A stretch of 64,000 nucleotides of DNA from Magnetospirillum sp. XM-1. GTDB taxonomy: Bacteria > Pseudomonadota > Alphaproteobacteria > Rhodospirillales > Magnetospirillaceae. Below the pieces are notes generated by a model. That model was not told where the DNA came from, did no database searches, and saw nothing but the letters and a program-made list of their open reading frames with translations. The first letter of the stretch is position 1. Every line of letters starts with the position of its first letter. The position numbers and the translations under genes are program-made. The stretch spans positions 558,001 to 622,000 of the forward strand of contig NZ_LN997848.1 in NCBI RefSeq assembly GCF_001511835.1, read 5' to 3'. This document shows, in pieces, positions 19,791 to 30,274 of this stretch.

Positions 19791-20125
19791 CTTCAACAAT
19801 TCCCTCGACAGAAGGTCTGGATCCGGCAAACGCCCGATACGCCCACCTCACAAGAGACGAAAGATACTCGCCAGCCGCGCCCTTGACGGGCTGGTGGAAA
19901 TTTCGCAGCTTGTCTTGGTGGGCGAACTCCCGCCCCGATGGCTATGCCAATTTAGCGATCCGTCGGCACAGTTCGACGGACTTGCCCTTATAGCACAGGC
20001 GCCTTCTGTGAAGAACAGGAAAATTCCCCAAGGCCCTGCATTTCCGCCATATCCCCATGCGCAAACGCCGCCCCACGACCCTCTGGGTCAGGGGGCGGCG
20101 TCGGCCACAATATCTTGCGGAAAGG
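19791..20125. other. 335-bp gap between carD and fdxA
   Basis: It holds the carD upstream region and the fdxA terminator hairpin at 20066-20100. No convincing coding frame or RNA gene is seen. Confidence 0.5.
20066..20100 (-). terminator. terminator-like hairpin after fdxA
   Basis: Arms CGCCGCCCC and GGGGCGGCG flank a 17-base loop region. On the minus strand the stem is followed by TTTGCG, a weak T-tract. It lies 25 bp past the fdxA stop. Confidence 0.55.
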
Positions 20126-20455
20126 TCAGCGGCCCGGGTTGGGCGACAGCAGCTTGGCCTTGTCCGGCTTGCCCTTCCACTGGTCGGCGTCGGCCGGGGC
20201 GTCGCCCTTGCGGGTGATGTTCGGCCACGAACCGGCGTACTGGCGGTTGGTGTCGGTCCAGGCGGCGGCCTTGGGATCGGAATCCGGGAAGATGGCTTCG
20301 GCCGGGCATTCCGGCTCGCAGACGCCGCAATCGATGCATTCGTCGGGGTTGATCACCAGGAAGTTCTCACCCTCGTAGAAGCAATCCACCGGGCAAACCT
20401 CGACGCAGTCCTGATACTTGCACTTGATGCAATTCTCGGTGACGACGTAAGCCAT
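20126..20455 (-). CDS. fdxA: 7Fe ferredoxin FdxA
   Basis: 109 residues, a small electron carrier. Cluster ligands appear in [18 protein letters not shown] (3Fe-4S plus shared Cys) and [12 protein letters not shown] (4Fe-4S), followed by the roughly 50-residue C-terminal extension usual for FdxA of alphaproteobacteria. [12 protein letters not shown] at 20455 is the standard start; the upstream frame has no homology. Confidence 0.95.
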   Translation of the reverse strand: MAYVVTENCIKCKYQDCVEVCPVDCFYEGENFLVINPDECIDCGVCEPECPAEAIFPDSDPKAAAWTDTNRQYAGSWPNITRKGDAPADADQWKGKPDKAKLLSPNPGR

Positions 20456-20955
20456 GTCGTTCTCCAATATCCCTTGAAACCGTGAAGCGGCGGGCAGGCT
20501 GCCTTTCGCCGGAAGAAAATCCGGCGGAAGCGATACCACACTCCCCCCCGCCGCCTCAACCCTGGCGGAGAAATGGTTTTAACGCCCAATCCACGTATGG
20601 GGATTGGGCTAGGGCCAATCGACATTCAAGCGGATGGGCTGGGATTCAGGCCACAGATGAACACAGATTCCCGCTACGCGGGACACAGATAAGGAATATT
20701 CCTCATTCATCTGTGTTTATCTGTGTGCATCTGTGGCTGAAATTTCTCTCAGGCAGGCATTCTGGCCTGAAATCGGCCGAATTCCCTGAATGTCGATACA
20801 GCCTAGGCCCAAGGGGCCGCGCGGGCACCGGCTCCGCCGGCAAATATTTCGGAAGCACGCCTTCGCGTGCGGTGCCGCGGAAGGCAAGGGCGCAAGGCGC
20901 CCGCCCGCCGCTCGAGGGCGATCCCGGTGATCGGTTCCGATCGCCGGGACATAAC
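20456..20955. other. 500-bp gap between terC and fdxA
   Basis: Contains the family B inverted repeat at 20650-20737 and several small GC-rich hairpins near 20820-20900. No supported gene. Confidence 0.5.
20650..20737. repeat. dispersed inverted repeat, family B, copy 2
   Basis: GCCACAGATGAACACAGATT opens the element and CATCTGTGTTTATCTGTG followed by CATCTGTGGC closes it, with an inner hairpin CCCGCTACGCGGG. Compare 17511-17587. Confidence 0.85.
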
Positions 20956-21723
<768 letters not shown>

Positions 21724-21938
21724 GATCGTCCTCGGTCTTCATTTGCCGTGCCGGGCGGCAGAGTAAGTGATTCGGGCGCTAAATCCACCCAGATGTCCCT
21801 TAAATCCCGGTAACCTTTGATGATTGGCGGAGGCTTGGCCGGAGAATTGGGTTTTGACCTCGGCTCAAACGCCCGATACCATTACCAAAAGCTAGTTTTT
21901 CCATTGTTCCCGGCCCTTTGCCGGGAGAGGACCCAAGC

Positions 21939-24518
21939 TTGACAAGCAGCAGCGATTCCGGAAGAGGCGCGATTTCGGCGGCCACTCAGGGGAGGGCCGA
22001 CCGCGGCTCATGCTCCCCGGCCGAGGCTCTGCCCCGCCTGGCCGAGGCCGAGGCCCGCCTGGGCGGGCTGACCGCCAATCTGCCCGGCTTCGCCTTCCAG
22101 CGCGTCCTCGGGCCCGACGGCGCCCTCCAATACCCCTGGTTCAGCCACAGCATCCGGGCGTTGCTGGGCTTCGCTCCCGAGGCCATGGGCGTCAATTCGC
22201 AAGGCTGCCTGCACGCCGTTCATTGGGCCGACCGCGACGCCCATCTCGCCGAGATCCATCGTTCCGCCCGGCAGCTCGACACCTGCCGCGAGGAATTCCG
22301 CGCCATCACGGCCCAGGGCGAGGTCCGCTGGCTGAAGGGGGCCTCCGAGCCCCGCCGCCAGGGCGACGGCAGCGTCGTCTGGGACGGGGTGATGGTCGAC
22401 GTCACCGACGGGCGCCGCGCCGAGCTGCGCCTGGAAATGCTGATGGACCATGCCGGCGATTCGCTGATCGTGGTGGAATCCGACGGCGCCATCGACAGCG
22501 TCAACGCCGCCGCCGAGGTCTTGTTCGGCTGGACCATGGCCGAACTGGCGGGCAAGCCCTTCACCACCTTGCTGCCGCCCGAAATGCACGCGGACGACTT
22601 GCTGGAAGCGGCCGAAGTCTCGGCCGGCGGCATCGTCGGCGGCGGCGCGCGCGAGCTGATGGGCCTCAGGAAGGACGGCTCGACCTTTCCCCTGGAACTG
22701 TCGACCACCGAGGTGCGGCTGGAAGGGCAGCGCCTGTTCGTCGGCATCGGCCGCGACATCACCGAGCGCAAGCTGACCGAGGCGGCGCTGCGCGAATCCG
22801 AGGAGAGGCTGCGCGCCATCGCCGCCAATGTGCCCGGCATGGTGTTCCAAAGAGTGCTGCGCACCGACGGCAGCCTCGGCTTTTCCTATGTCAGCGAGGG
22901 GTGCCGGGCCATCCTGGGCCTGGGTCCGGAACAGCTGATGGACAATCCCCAGCTGTTTCTCTCGCTGATCCCCGAGGACGAACGCCAAAGCTTCTTCGCC
23001 GGACTGGGCCGCTCGGCCAGGACCATGGAGCCCTTCGACGAGGAGATGTCGGTGCCCGGCGCCGACGGCCGCCGCCGCTGGCTGCGCGGTCAGTCGCGGC
23101 CCACGCTGCGCAATGGCGGTGACGTGGTGTGGGACGGCGTCATGCTCGACGTCACCGACCGCAAGCAGGCGGAACAGCGTCTGTCCTTCCTGGCCTATTT
23201 CGATCCGCTGACCCGGCTGCCCAACCGCACCGCCTTCATGGAGCGCTTTGCCGCCGCCCGCGAAACCGCCGCCCGCGACCAGACCATGCTGGCGGTGGTC
23301 AGCATCGGCCTCGACCGTCTGGGTATCATCAACGCCACCATGGGCCACGCCATCGGCGACCAGGTGCTGATGGCGGCCAGCGACCTGCTGCGCGCCGCGC
23401 TTTCGGTCAACGACGTCATCGCGCGGACCTCGGGCGACCGCTTCCTGGTGCTGATCGCCGGGCTGGGCTCGAAGCGCGAGGCCATGGAGGCGCTGGACCG
23501 CCTGAGGGCCTCGGCCCAGGCCACCGTGGCCGCCGCCGGACAGGATTTCGACGTGTCGGCCGCCATGGGCGCCGCGCTCTATCCCCGCGACGGTGACGAT
23601 CCCGAGACCCTGATCAAGAACGCCGACGCCGCCCTGCAACTGGCCAAGGCCCAGGGACCGGCCAGCCTGCAGGTGTTCACCAAGGAGATCAGCGCGCGGG
23701 CCGCCAAGACCCTGTCGCTGCAGACGCGGCTCAGGCGCGCCATCGAGCATGGCGAGCTGACCGCCCACTACCAGCCCCAGGTGGACCTGCTGGTCGGCAA
23801 CGTGGTGGGCATGGAGGCGCTGGTCCGCTGGAACAGCCCGGACTTAGGCATGGTCTCGCCCGCCGACTTCATTCCGGTGGCCGAGGAATCCGGCCTGATC
23901 GACGGCGTCTGCGAATTCATGCTGTGGGAATGCACCCGCCAGAACAAGGAATGGCAGGACCAGGGCCTGCCGGCCATTCCCGTGGCGGTCAACGTGTCGG
24001 GCCGGCAGTTCCAGTACGCCCGGCGGCTGCTGGCCGCCTGCGAGCGCGCCCTGGTGGACAACCATCTGGACAGCCGCTGGCTGGAGGTGGAGCTGACCGA
24101 AAGTTCGGCCATGCGTGACGCCGACAACGCCATCGCCGTGGTCAATCAGTTGAAGGAGATGGGCATCGCCTGCTCCATCGACGATTTCGGCACCGGTTAT
24201 TCCTCGCTGTCGGTCTTGAAGCGATTCCCCATCAGCAAGCTGAAGATCGACCGTTCCTTCGTGCTGGACGTCACCACCGACCCCAACGACGCCGCCATCG
24301 TCGACGCCATCATCGCCATGGCCAAGGCGCTGCGGCTCAAGGTGGTGGCCGAGGGCGTCGAGCATCAGGAGCACCTGGACTTCCTGCGCAACCTGGGCTG
24401 CGACCAGATGCAGGGCTACTTCTTCTCGCGCCCGCTGCCCGCCGACGGATTGCGCGCCCTGCTGGCCGAAGGCCGCCGGCTCAATCTGGCGCCGTCGCGC
24501 CTGCCCGCCGAAGCCTGA
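21939..24518 (+). CDS. PAS-PAS-PAS-GGDEF(degenerate)-EAL signalling protein
   Basis: About 859 residues, no membrane segment. Two similar PAS/PAC units (PGFAFQRVLGPDG and PGMVFQRVLRTDG) flank a third PAS (SLIVVESDGAIDSVNAAAEVLFGW). The GGDEF domain starts at FDPLTRLPNRTAF but its active site reads SGDRF instead of GGDEF, so cyclase activity is unlikely. The EAL domain is intact (GMEALVRW, DDFGTGYSSL, KIDRSFV, AEGVE), so c-di-GMP hydrolysis is expected, perhaps activated by GTP bound to the degenerate domain. TTG at 21939 follows GGGAGAGG; an upstream TTG at 21918 is the alternative. Confidence 0.88.
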   Translation: MTSSSDSGRGAISAATQGRADRGSCSPAEALPRLAEAEARLGGLTANLPGFAFQRVLGPDGALQYPWFSHSIRALLGFAPEAMGVNSQGCLHAVHWADRDAHLAEIHRSARQLDTCREEFRAITAQGEVRWLKGASEPRRQGDGSVVWDGVMVDVTDGRRAELRLEMLMDHAGDSLIVVESDGAIDSVNAAAEVLFGWTMAELAGKPFTTLLPPEMHADDLLEAAEVSAGGIVGGGARELMGLRKDGSTFPLELSTTEVRLEGQRLFVGIGRDITERKLTEAALRESEERLRAIAANVPGMVFQRVLRTDGSLGFSYVSEGCRAILGLGPEQLMDNPQLFLSLIPEDERQSFFAGLGRSARTMEPFDEEMSVPGADGRRRWLRGQSRPTLRNGGDVVWDGVMLDVTDRKQAEQRLSFLAYFDPLTRLPNRTAFMERFAAARETAARDQTMLAVVSIGLDRLGIINATMGHAIGDQVLMAASDLLRAALSVNDVIARTSGDRFLVLIAGLGSKREAMEALDRLRASAQATVAAAGQDFDVSAAMGAALYPRDGDDPETLIKNADAALQLAKAQGPASLQVFTKEISARAAKTLSLQTRLRRAIEHGELTAHYQPQVDLLVGNVVGMEALVRWNSPDLGMVSPADFIPVAEESGLIDGVCEFMLWECTRQNKEWQDQGLPAIPVAVNVSGRQFQYARRLLAACERALVDNHLDSRWLEVELTESSAMRDADNAIAVVNQLKEMGIACSIDDFGTGYSSLSVLKRFPISKLKIDRSFVLDVTTDPNDAAIVDAIIAMAKALRLKVVAEGVEHQEHLDFLRNLGCDQMQGYFFSRPLPADGLRALLAEGRRLNLAPSRLPAEA

Positions 24519-24667
24519 TTTGGATTATCTCATTATTTCAATGAGATGATTGGGCAATCTTCAGTTTATCAATGAGCGGCCAACATTAGTAGTTGACGGG
24601 TTTGACCTATTGGCCCTATTCATTTCGGGTGGGTGAGGGCACCCGATTTGACTGTCGAATCCGGACC

Positions 24668-25432
24668 ATGAAAGATCACACCGCGACCGCCGCCGCCAAT
24701 ACGGTGAAGCATTCCTACACCATCCCCTGCGCCAGCGCCTTTCGCGACGCGGTGGACAAGCTGGCGCTCCGCCGGCGGGTCAATGTGGGCGACATCGCCC
24801 GCTCGGTGCTGCTGGTGGTGCCGCCCGAGACCATCGCCGTCTTTCCCGATCCGGGCGAGCCGGAGCCCGACGACCGCGAAACCGTCATCCTGAAATCCGG
24901 CCCGGCCGAGGGTCGCCCCTGGCGGCGCAAGCCGCGCCTGCAGGTGCGCATGGCGCCTGGCTACAGCGTCGAGGCCATCCGCCGCGCCTTAGGCCTGGCG
25001 CTGTCCATGGCCCAGGGCGACATCCGCCTCAGGGTCGAGCGGCCGGGAGAAGAGCCGGCGGCGGCGCCCGCGGCTTCCGCCCCGCCCCCACCTCCGCCCC
25101 CGCCGCCTTCCGACGCCGAGGAGGCCTATCCCAAGGTGGAGCGCCGCCGCGGGGGGCGCGACCAGGCCACCGCCATGGCCGCCGCCAGCGAGGAACTGGA
25201 GCGGCTGCGCGCCATCATCAACGTCCTGTCCTTCGAACCGCTGCCAGGCGGCGTGATGACCCGGGCCGACGCGCTGCATATCCTGGGCTTTCCGCCCGGC
25301 GCCTCGCCCGACCGCCGCACGGTGCGGGCCAAGTTCCGCATGCTGGCCACCATCCATCATCCCGACAGCAACCACGGCAACCATCACCGTATGAGCCAGC
25401 TCAACCAGGCCATGGAGCTGCTGCGGGATTAA
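24668..25432 (+). CDS. protein with C-terminal J domain
   Basis: 254 residues. The last 60 residues form a DnaJ-like J domain: DALHILGFPPGASPDRRTVRAKFRMLATIHHPDSN, with the HPD tripeptide that triggers DnaK ATP hydrolysis. The N-terminal 170 residues are unassigned; they contain a pattern like a ribbon-helix-helix or small DNA-binding segment (ALRRRVNVGDIARSVLLVVP) and a long proline run. No dnaK is nearby. A co-chaperone for a specific client is inferred. Confidence 0.8.
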   Translation: MKDHTATAAANTVKHSYTIPCASAFRDAVDKLALRRRVNVGDIARSVLLVVPPETIAVFPDPGEPEPDDRETVILKSGPAEGRPWRRKPRLQVRMAPGYSVEAIRRALGLALSMAQGDIRLRVERPGEEPAAAPAASAPPPPPPPPPSDAEEAYPKVERRRGGRDQATAMAAASEELERLRAIINVLSFEPLPGGVMTRADALHILGFPPGASPDRRTVRAKFRMLATIHHPDSNHGNHHRMSQLNQAMELLRD

Positions 25433-25466
25433 CGCGTCGAGGGGAGCGCCGGATCGCCTCGGCTCT

Positions 25467-25565
25467 CGTCATGCCCGGACTTGTTCCGGGCATCCATATG
25501 GCTCGTCTGGGACATCGCCAAACGGCTCCACGTGGATGGCCGGGTCAAGCCCGGCCATGACGGAT
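25467..25565. repeat. dispersed palindromes, family A, tandem pair
   Basis: ATGCCCGGACTTGTTCCGGG at the left and ATGGCCGGGTCAAGCCCGG at the right, separated by about 35 bp, both resembling the copies at 4010-4038 and 15728-15790. Confidence 0.75.
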
Positions 25566-25602
25566 GAAGAAATCCCCGCCGCCAGCCGGATGAACCAAAG
25601 GA

Positions 25603-25634
25603 AAAGGCCCGGTACCTTGCGGTACCGGGCCTTC
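25603..25634 (-). terminator. intrinsic terminator after rpsA
   Basis: A long perfect stem (AAGGCCCGGTACC / GGTACCGGGCCTT) with a TTGC loop. On the minus strand it is followed by TTCCTTT. It lies about 30 bp past the rpsA stop. Confidence 0.85.
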
Positions 25635-25666
25635 CCTTTTTCAGGCGGAAGCCTTCAGGAGGAGGA

Positions 25667-27364
25667 TTACTCCTTCTCCTGAGCCTTGCGCATGGCGGCA
25701 CCCAGGATGTCGCCCAGCGAGGCGCCCGAGTCGGACGAACCGTACTCGGCCATGGCCTGCTTCTCTTCCTCGACCTCGCGCGCCTTCACCGACAGGGTGA
25801 TCTTGCGCGCCGCCTTCTCGAAGGCGGTGATCTTGGCGTCGATCTTCTCGCCGACCGCGAAGCGCTCGGGGCGCTGCTCGGAGCGCTCGCGCGACAGCTC
25901 GGACTTGCGGATGAAGCCGGTCATGCCCTCGACGGTGACTTCCAGGCCGTTCTCGGTAACCTGGGTCACGGTGCAGGTGACCACGTCGCCCTTCTTGATG
26001 GACGCCACGGCGTCCTGATAGGGGTCGGCGCCCAGCTGCTTGATGCCGAGGCTGATGCGCTCCTTCTCGACGTCGACGTCAAGAACCTTGGCCTTGACCA
26101 CATCGCCCTTCTTGAAGTTCTGGATGGCCTGCTCGCCAGGAGTCGCCCAATCCAGATCCGACAGGTGGACCATGCCGTCGATGTCGCCGGGCAGGCCGAT
26201 GAACAGGCCGAACTCGGTGATGTTCTTGATCTCGCCCTCGACCAGGGTGCCCTGGGGGAAGCGATCCAGGAAGCCTTCCCACGGGTTGTTCATGGTCTGC
26301 TTGAGGCCGAGCGAGATGCGGCGCTTCTGCGGATCCACGTCCAGCACCATGACCTCGACTTCCTGCGAAGTGGAGACGATCTTGCCGGGGTGGACGTTCT
26401 TCTTGGTCCACGACATTTCGGAGACGTGCACCAGACCCTCGACACCGGGCTCCAGCTCGACGAACGCGCCGTAGTCGGTGATGTTGGTGACGCGGCCCGA
26501 GAACTTGGCGTTGACCGGGTACTTGGCCTCGACACCCTCCCACGGATCGGCGTCAAGCTGCTTGATGCCGAGCGAGATGCGCTGGGTTTCCGGGTTGAAG
26601 CGGATGACCTGGACCTTGACGGTCTGGCCGATGTGCAGCGCCTCGGACGGGTGGTTGATGCGCTTCCAGGCGATGTCGGTGACGTGCAGCAGGCCGTCGA
26701 CGCCGCCCAGGTCCACGAACGCACCGTAATCGGTGATGTTCTTGACCACGCCCTCGAGGATCTGGCCTTCCTTGAGGTTCTCGATCAGCTCGGAGCGCTG
26801 CTCGGCGCGGGTCTCTTCGAGAACGGCGCGACGCGACACCACGATGTTGCCGCGCGAGCGGTCCATCTTGAGGATCTGGAAGGGCTGGGGGGTGCCCAGC
26901 AGCGGGGTGATGTCGCGCACGGGGCGGATGTCGACCTGGCTGCCCGGCAGGAACGCCACGGCGCCCGACAGATCGACGGTGAAACCGCCCTTGACGCGGC
27001 CGAAGATCACGCCGGTGACGCGCTGCTGCGCCTCGAACGACTTCTCCAGCAGGGTCCAGGCCTCTTCGCGCTTGGCCTTCTCACGGCTGAGGACGACCTC
27101 GCCGTTGCGGTCTTCATAGCGCTCGACGAACACGTCGACCTGGTCGCCGGCCTTGATGTCGGCGGCGCGGCCGGCGGTGGCGAATTCCTTCAGAGGGACG
27201 CGGCCCTCGGACTTGAGGCCCACGTCGATCACGGCGACGTCACCGTCGACCTCGACGATGGTGCCGGTGATCACGGAGCCTTCGAACGAGCCGCCCACAC
27301 CGAGGGTCTCGTCCAGCAGGGCGGCGAAATCGTCGACGGCCTGCGCAGTAGCGGTATTGGTCAT
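25667..27364 (-). CDS. rpsA: 30S ribosomal protein S1
   Basis: 565 residues with six S1 (OB-fold) repeats. The last four are typical RNA-binding units, recognisable by repeated GAFVDLGG / GAFVELEPGVEGLVHVSE and RISLGIKQL blocks. S1 recruits mRNA to the 30S subunit. The acidic/Ala C-terminus is usual for alphaproteobacteria. It follows cmk, the common order in the class. Confidence 0.97.
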   Translation of the reverse strand: MTNTATAQAVDDFAALLDETLGVGGSFEGSVITGTIVEVDGDVAVIDVGLKSEGRVPLKEFATAGRAADIKAGDQVDVFVERYEDRNGEVVLSREKAKREEAWTLLEKSFEAQQRVTGVIFGRVKGGFTVDLSGAVAFLPGSQVDIRPVRDITPLLGTPQPFQILKMDRSRGNIVVSRRAVLEETRAEQRSELIENLKEGQILEGVVKNITDYGAFVDLGGVDGLLHVTDIAWKRINHPSEALHIGQTVKVQVIRFNPETQRISLGIKQLDADPWEGVEAKYPVNAKFSGRVTNITDYGAFVELEPGVEGLVHVSEMSWTKKNVHPGKIVSTSQEVEVMVLDVDPQKRRISLGLKQTMNNPWEGFLDRFPQGTLVEGEIKNITEFGLFIGLPGDIDGMVHLSDLDWATPGEQAIQNFKKGDVVKAKVLDVDVEKERISLGIKQLGADPYQDAVASIKKGDVVTCTVTQVTENGLEVTVEGMTGFIRKSELSRERSEQRPERFAVGEKIDAKITAFEKAARKITLSVKAREVEEEKQAMAEYGSSDSGASLGDILGAAMRKAQEKE

Positions 27365-27501
27365 TGTAAGGGTAGTTCCTTTCGTGTCGTGTCTTTCCGG
27401 CCTGCCGGTTGTCTCCGGCGGTCTTTGAAAACGGGGTGTTTCTCAAAAAAACAAAACCACCGCCCAGGGGTGCCCAGGCGGCGTCAATGTGCTCTGTAAG
27501 G

Positions 27502-28137
27502 CTACCGTTTGGAGCGGACGATCCGAAGCGCGGCGGCGAAAGCCTGGTCGGCATCGAGGTCGGACGTGTCCAGCACGGCGGCATCCTGGGCCGGAACCAG
27601 CGGGGCGACCGCGCGGTTGGTATCGCGCTCGTCACGTTCCCGCATGTCGGCCAGGACGGTGCCGTATATAGCCCCCAGGCCCTTTTCCTGCAACTCTTTC
27701 AGCCGCCGCTCGGCCCTTTTTTCCACGCTGGCCGTGACGAACAGCTTCACGCCCGCCTCGGGGCAGACCACCGTGCCGATGTCGCGGCCGTCGAGAACCG
27801 CCCCCTTGCTCCCCGGGGGCGTAGCGGCGAAGCGGCGCTGGAAGTCAAGGAGCGCGGCGCGCACGCCGGGGATGGAGGCCACCTTGGAGGCCGCCTGAGC
27901 CGCCGCGTCGATGCGCAGGTCATCGGCGGCGAGGTCGGCGGGCGACAGGGACTGGGCCGCCTGTTCGGCCAGGGCCACGTCGGCGGGATCACGCCCGGCG
28001 CGGGCCAGCTTCATGCCTACGGCGCGGTAGATCAGGCCGGTGTCGAGATAATCGAAGCCCAGCTCGGCGGCCAGACGCCGTGCCAGGGTCCCCTTGCCGG
28101 CGGCGGCCGGTCCGTCGATGGCGATGACGATGCTCAC
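27502..28137 (-). CDS. cmk: cytidylate kinase
   Basis: 211 residues. The N-terminal P-loop [19 protein letters not shown], then the CMP-binding segment [12 protein letters not shown] and [11 protein letters not shown] are diagnostic. It phosphorylates CMP and dCMP. Its start overlaps the aroA stop by 4 bp, and rpsA follows 137 bp downstream. Confidence 0.96.
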   Translation of the reverse strand: MSIVIAIDGPAAAGKGTLARRLAAELGFDYLDTGLIYRAVGMKLARAGRDPADVALAEQAAQSLSPADLAADDLRIDAAAQAASKVASIPGVRAALLDFQRRFAATPPGSKGAVLDGRDIGTVVCPEAGVKLFVTASVEKRAERRLKELQEKGLGAIYGTVLADMRERDERDTNRAVAPLVPAQDAAVLDTSDLDADQAFAAALRIVRSKR

Positions 28138-29468
28138 GGATTTTCCCCGGAAATCTTCGCTCCCAACCCGTTCATCAGTTCGACGAAGGCGGGGAAGCTG
28201 GTGTCGATGGCTTCGGCGTCGTCCACGGCAACGGGGCGGGCCGAGGCCATGCCCATCACCAGGAAGGACATGGCGATGCGGTGGTCGAAATGGGTGGTGA
28301 CGGTGGCGTCGCCGTCGGGAACGCGTCCCGTGCCGTGGACGATGAGGGCATCCCGCTCCTCCTCCACCGCCACGCCGCAGGCGGCCAGCCCACGGGCCAT
28401 GGCGGCCAGGCGGTCGCTTTCCTTGACCCGCAGTTCGCCCAGGCCGCGCATGCGGGTGGTGCCCTCGGCGAAGGCGGCGGCAACGGCCAGAATCGGGTAT
28501 TCGTCGATCATGGACGGTGCGCGCTCGGCCGGGACGTCGACGCCCTTAAGCCGCGAGGCGCGGACCACCAGGTCGGCCACCGGCTCGCCCGCCTGGTCGC
28601 GGGGATTGTCGAAGCGGATGTCGGCGCCCATTTCCAGCAGGGTCTGGTAAAGCCCGGTGCGCAGCGGATTGGTGCCGACGCCGGGCAGGCGGATTTCCGA
28701 GCCTTCCACCAGCAGGGCCGCCACCACCGGGAAGGCGGCCGACGAGGGGTCGGCGGGAACCACCACCGGGCGGCCGGTCAGTTCGGGAAAGCCCACCACG
28801 GTGATGGCGCGGCCGCCGCCCTCGGCGTCCTCGACCCGCACGGTGGCGCCGAAATTCCGGAGCATCAGCTCGGTGTGGTCGCGGGTGGCTTCGCGCTCGA
28901 TCACCGTGGTCTCGCCGGCGGTGTTGAGGCCGGCCAGCATGATGGCCGACTTCACCTGGGCCGAGGCGACGGGAAGCTCGTAGGTGATGGGCGTGGGCTG
29001 CGCCGTGCCGGTCACCGCCAGCGGCAGGCGGCCGCCGTCGCGGCTGACGAAGCGGGCGCCCATGCGGCCGAGCGGCTCGGTCACCCGGCGCATGGGCCGC
29101 GAGCGAAGCGATCCGTCGCCGGTGAAGAAGCTGGTGAAGGGATGGGTGGCCACCAGGCCCATCAGCAGCCGCGCCCCGGTGCCGGAATTGCCCATGTCCA
29201 GAACGTCCGCCGGCTCCATCAATCCGCCGACGCCGCGTCCGAACAGCCGCCACGATCCGTCGGCCTGGCGCTCCACCTCGGCGCCCAGGGCCCGCATGCA
29301 GGCGGCGGTGCGCAAAACATCGTCGCCTTCCAGCAGGCCGGTCACCACGCTTTCGCCCACCGCCAGCGCGCCCAGCATCAGGGCGCGGTGCGAGATGGAC
29401 TTGTCGCCCGGCACGCGCGCCGAACCGGCCAAAGGTGCGGCCCGACGGGATGAAAGCGGCTTGGCCAT
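28134..29468 (-). CDS. aroA: EPSP synthase (3-phosphoshikimate 1-carboxyvinyltransferase), class II type
   Basis: 444 residues. Catalyses the sixth step of the shikimate pathway. Active-site segments include [30 protein letters not shown], and [13 protein letters not shown], plus [14 protein letters not shown]. The RPM-R and [15 protein letters not shown] pattern resembles the class II (CP4-like) enzymes that tolerate glyphosate better than class I; this is inferred by eye. ATG at 29468 ([13 protein letters not shown]) fits the family start. It is coupled to cmk. Confidence 0.95.
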   Translation of the reverse strand: MAKPLSSRRAAPLAGSARVPGDKSISHRALMLGALAVGESVVTGLLEGDDVLRTAACMRALGAEVERQADGSWRLFGRGVGGLMEPADVLDMGNSGTGARLLMGLVATHPFTSFFTGDGSLRSRPMRRVTEPLGRMGARFVSRDGGRLPLAVTGTAQPTPITYELPVASAQVKSAIMLAGLNTAGETTVIEREATRDHTELMLRNFGATVRVEDAEGGGRAITVVGFPELTGRPVVVPADPSSAAFPVVAALLVEGSEIRLPGVGTNPLRTGLYQTLLEMGADIRFDNPRDQAGEPVADLVVRASRLKGVDVPAERAPSMIDEYPILAVAAAFAEGTTRMRGLGELRVKESDRLAAMARGLAACGVAVEEERDALIVHGTGRVPDGDATVTTHFDHRIAMSFLVMGMASARPVAVDDAEAIDTSFPAFVELMNGLGAKISGENP

Positions 29469-29656
29469 GATCACTCCTGATAACCAGCGGCAAGGGCAAA
29501 AGTTGCCCGGCGAAGCTCTAGCATAGGCGGCATCGGCGTCATAGACCTGCGTTCCATGCTGCACCGCCCACGCTTTTTCGTTTTGACACAGGGTGGGGAA
29601 CATGGCAAATGGCCCCTTCGACCTGAGTTCGAGTGACACGTTGAAGGAGGACGAGA

Positions 29657-30037
29657 GTGGCAAAGCCGGAATGGGGACAGAAGCGCACCTGCCAGAGCTG
29701 CGGATGCCGTTTCTATGACCTGACGCGCACCCCTATCGTCTGCCCGAAGTGCGGGTCGACGGTCGAGCCCGACATGCCCTTCAAGGTGCGTCGTGGCAGC
29801 GCGGCGGCGGCGGAAAAGGCGGCGCCCGTGGCGGCGGCCGTTCCTGTGGCGGCGGATATCGATGCCGATGACTTGCCGGCGGTCGATGACGAGGACGAAG
29901 CCCTCGACACCGAGGCCGATGGCGCCGACGACGATGAAAGCGGCCTGATCGAGGACGCGTCCGACCTGGGCGAGGACGACGACGACATGGCCGAAGTCAT
30001 GGAGCACATGGACGAGGAGATCGAGGACGAGGTGTGA
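29657..30037 (+). CDS. TIGR02300 family acidic protein (FYDLN domain)
   Basis: 126 residues starting with GTG after AAGGAGG. The N-terminal zinc-binding part has [11 protein letters not shown] and CPKCG, giving the FYDLN signature of TIGR02300. The remainder is strongly acidic (runs of Asp and Glu), giving a very low pI. Conserved in alphaproteobacteria beside aroA, from which it diverges; function unknown, possibly nucleic-acid or ribosome related. Confidence 0.9.
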   Translation: MAKPEWGQKRTCQSCGCRFYDLTRTPIVCPKCGSTVEPDMPFKVRRGSAAAAEKAAPVAAAVPVAADIDADDLPAVDDEDEALDTEADGADDDESGLIEDASDLGEDDDDMAEVMEHMDEEIEDEV

Positions 30038-30145
30038 TTTTCCGAAGTGTGCCGAAGAGCGAATTTTTCGCTTGCAAGGCCACCCGGGAAACCATATGTT
30101 CCGCCTCCACCGGCGGGGCCCCAAGCCCGCAGGTAACAAGTTTCA

Positions 30146-30221
<76 letters not shown>

Positions 30222-30228
30222 AAATAGC

Positions 30229-30265
30229 GAAGGCCCGGTCAGAAATGACCGGGCCTTCTGCTTTT
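30229..30265 (+). terminator. terminator after tRNA-Ala
   Basis: Stem GAAGGCCCGGTC / GACCGGGCCTTC with loop AGAAAT, then TGCTTTT. It also lies just beyond the end of the converging hemerythrin-like gene and could serve both. Confidence 0.88.
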
Positions 30266-30274
30266 GGGTGACGG

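Noticed and set aside
17511..20737. CRISPR array from the AACACAGAT repeats
   Set aside because: Only two inverted elements 3 kb apart, no regular spacers and no cas genes.
22008..23768. 586-codon minus-strand frame across the EAL gene
   Set aside because: Antisense of PAS/GGDEF domains that are clearly coding on the plus strand.
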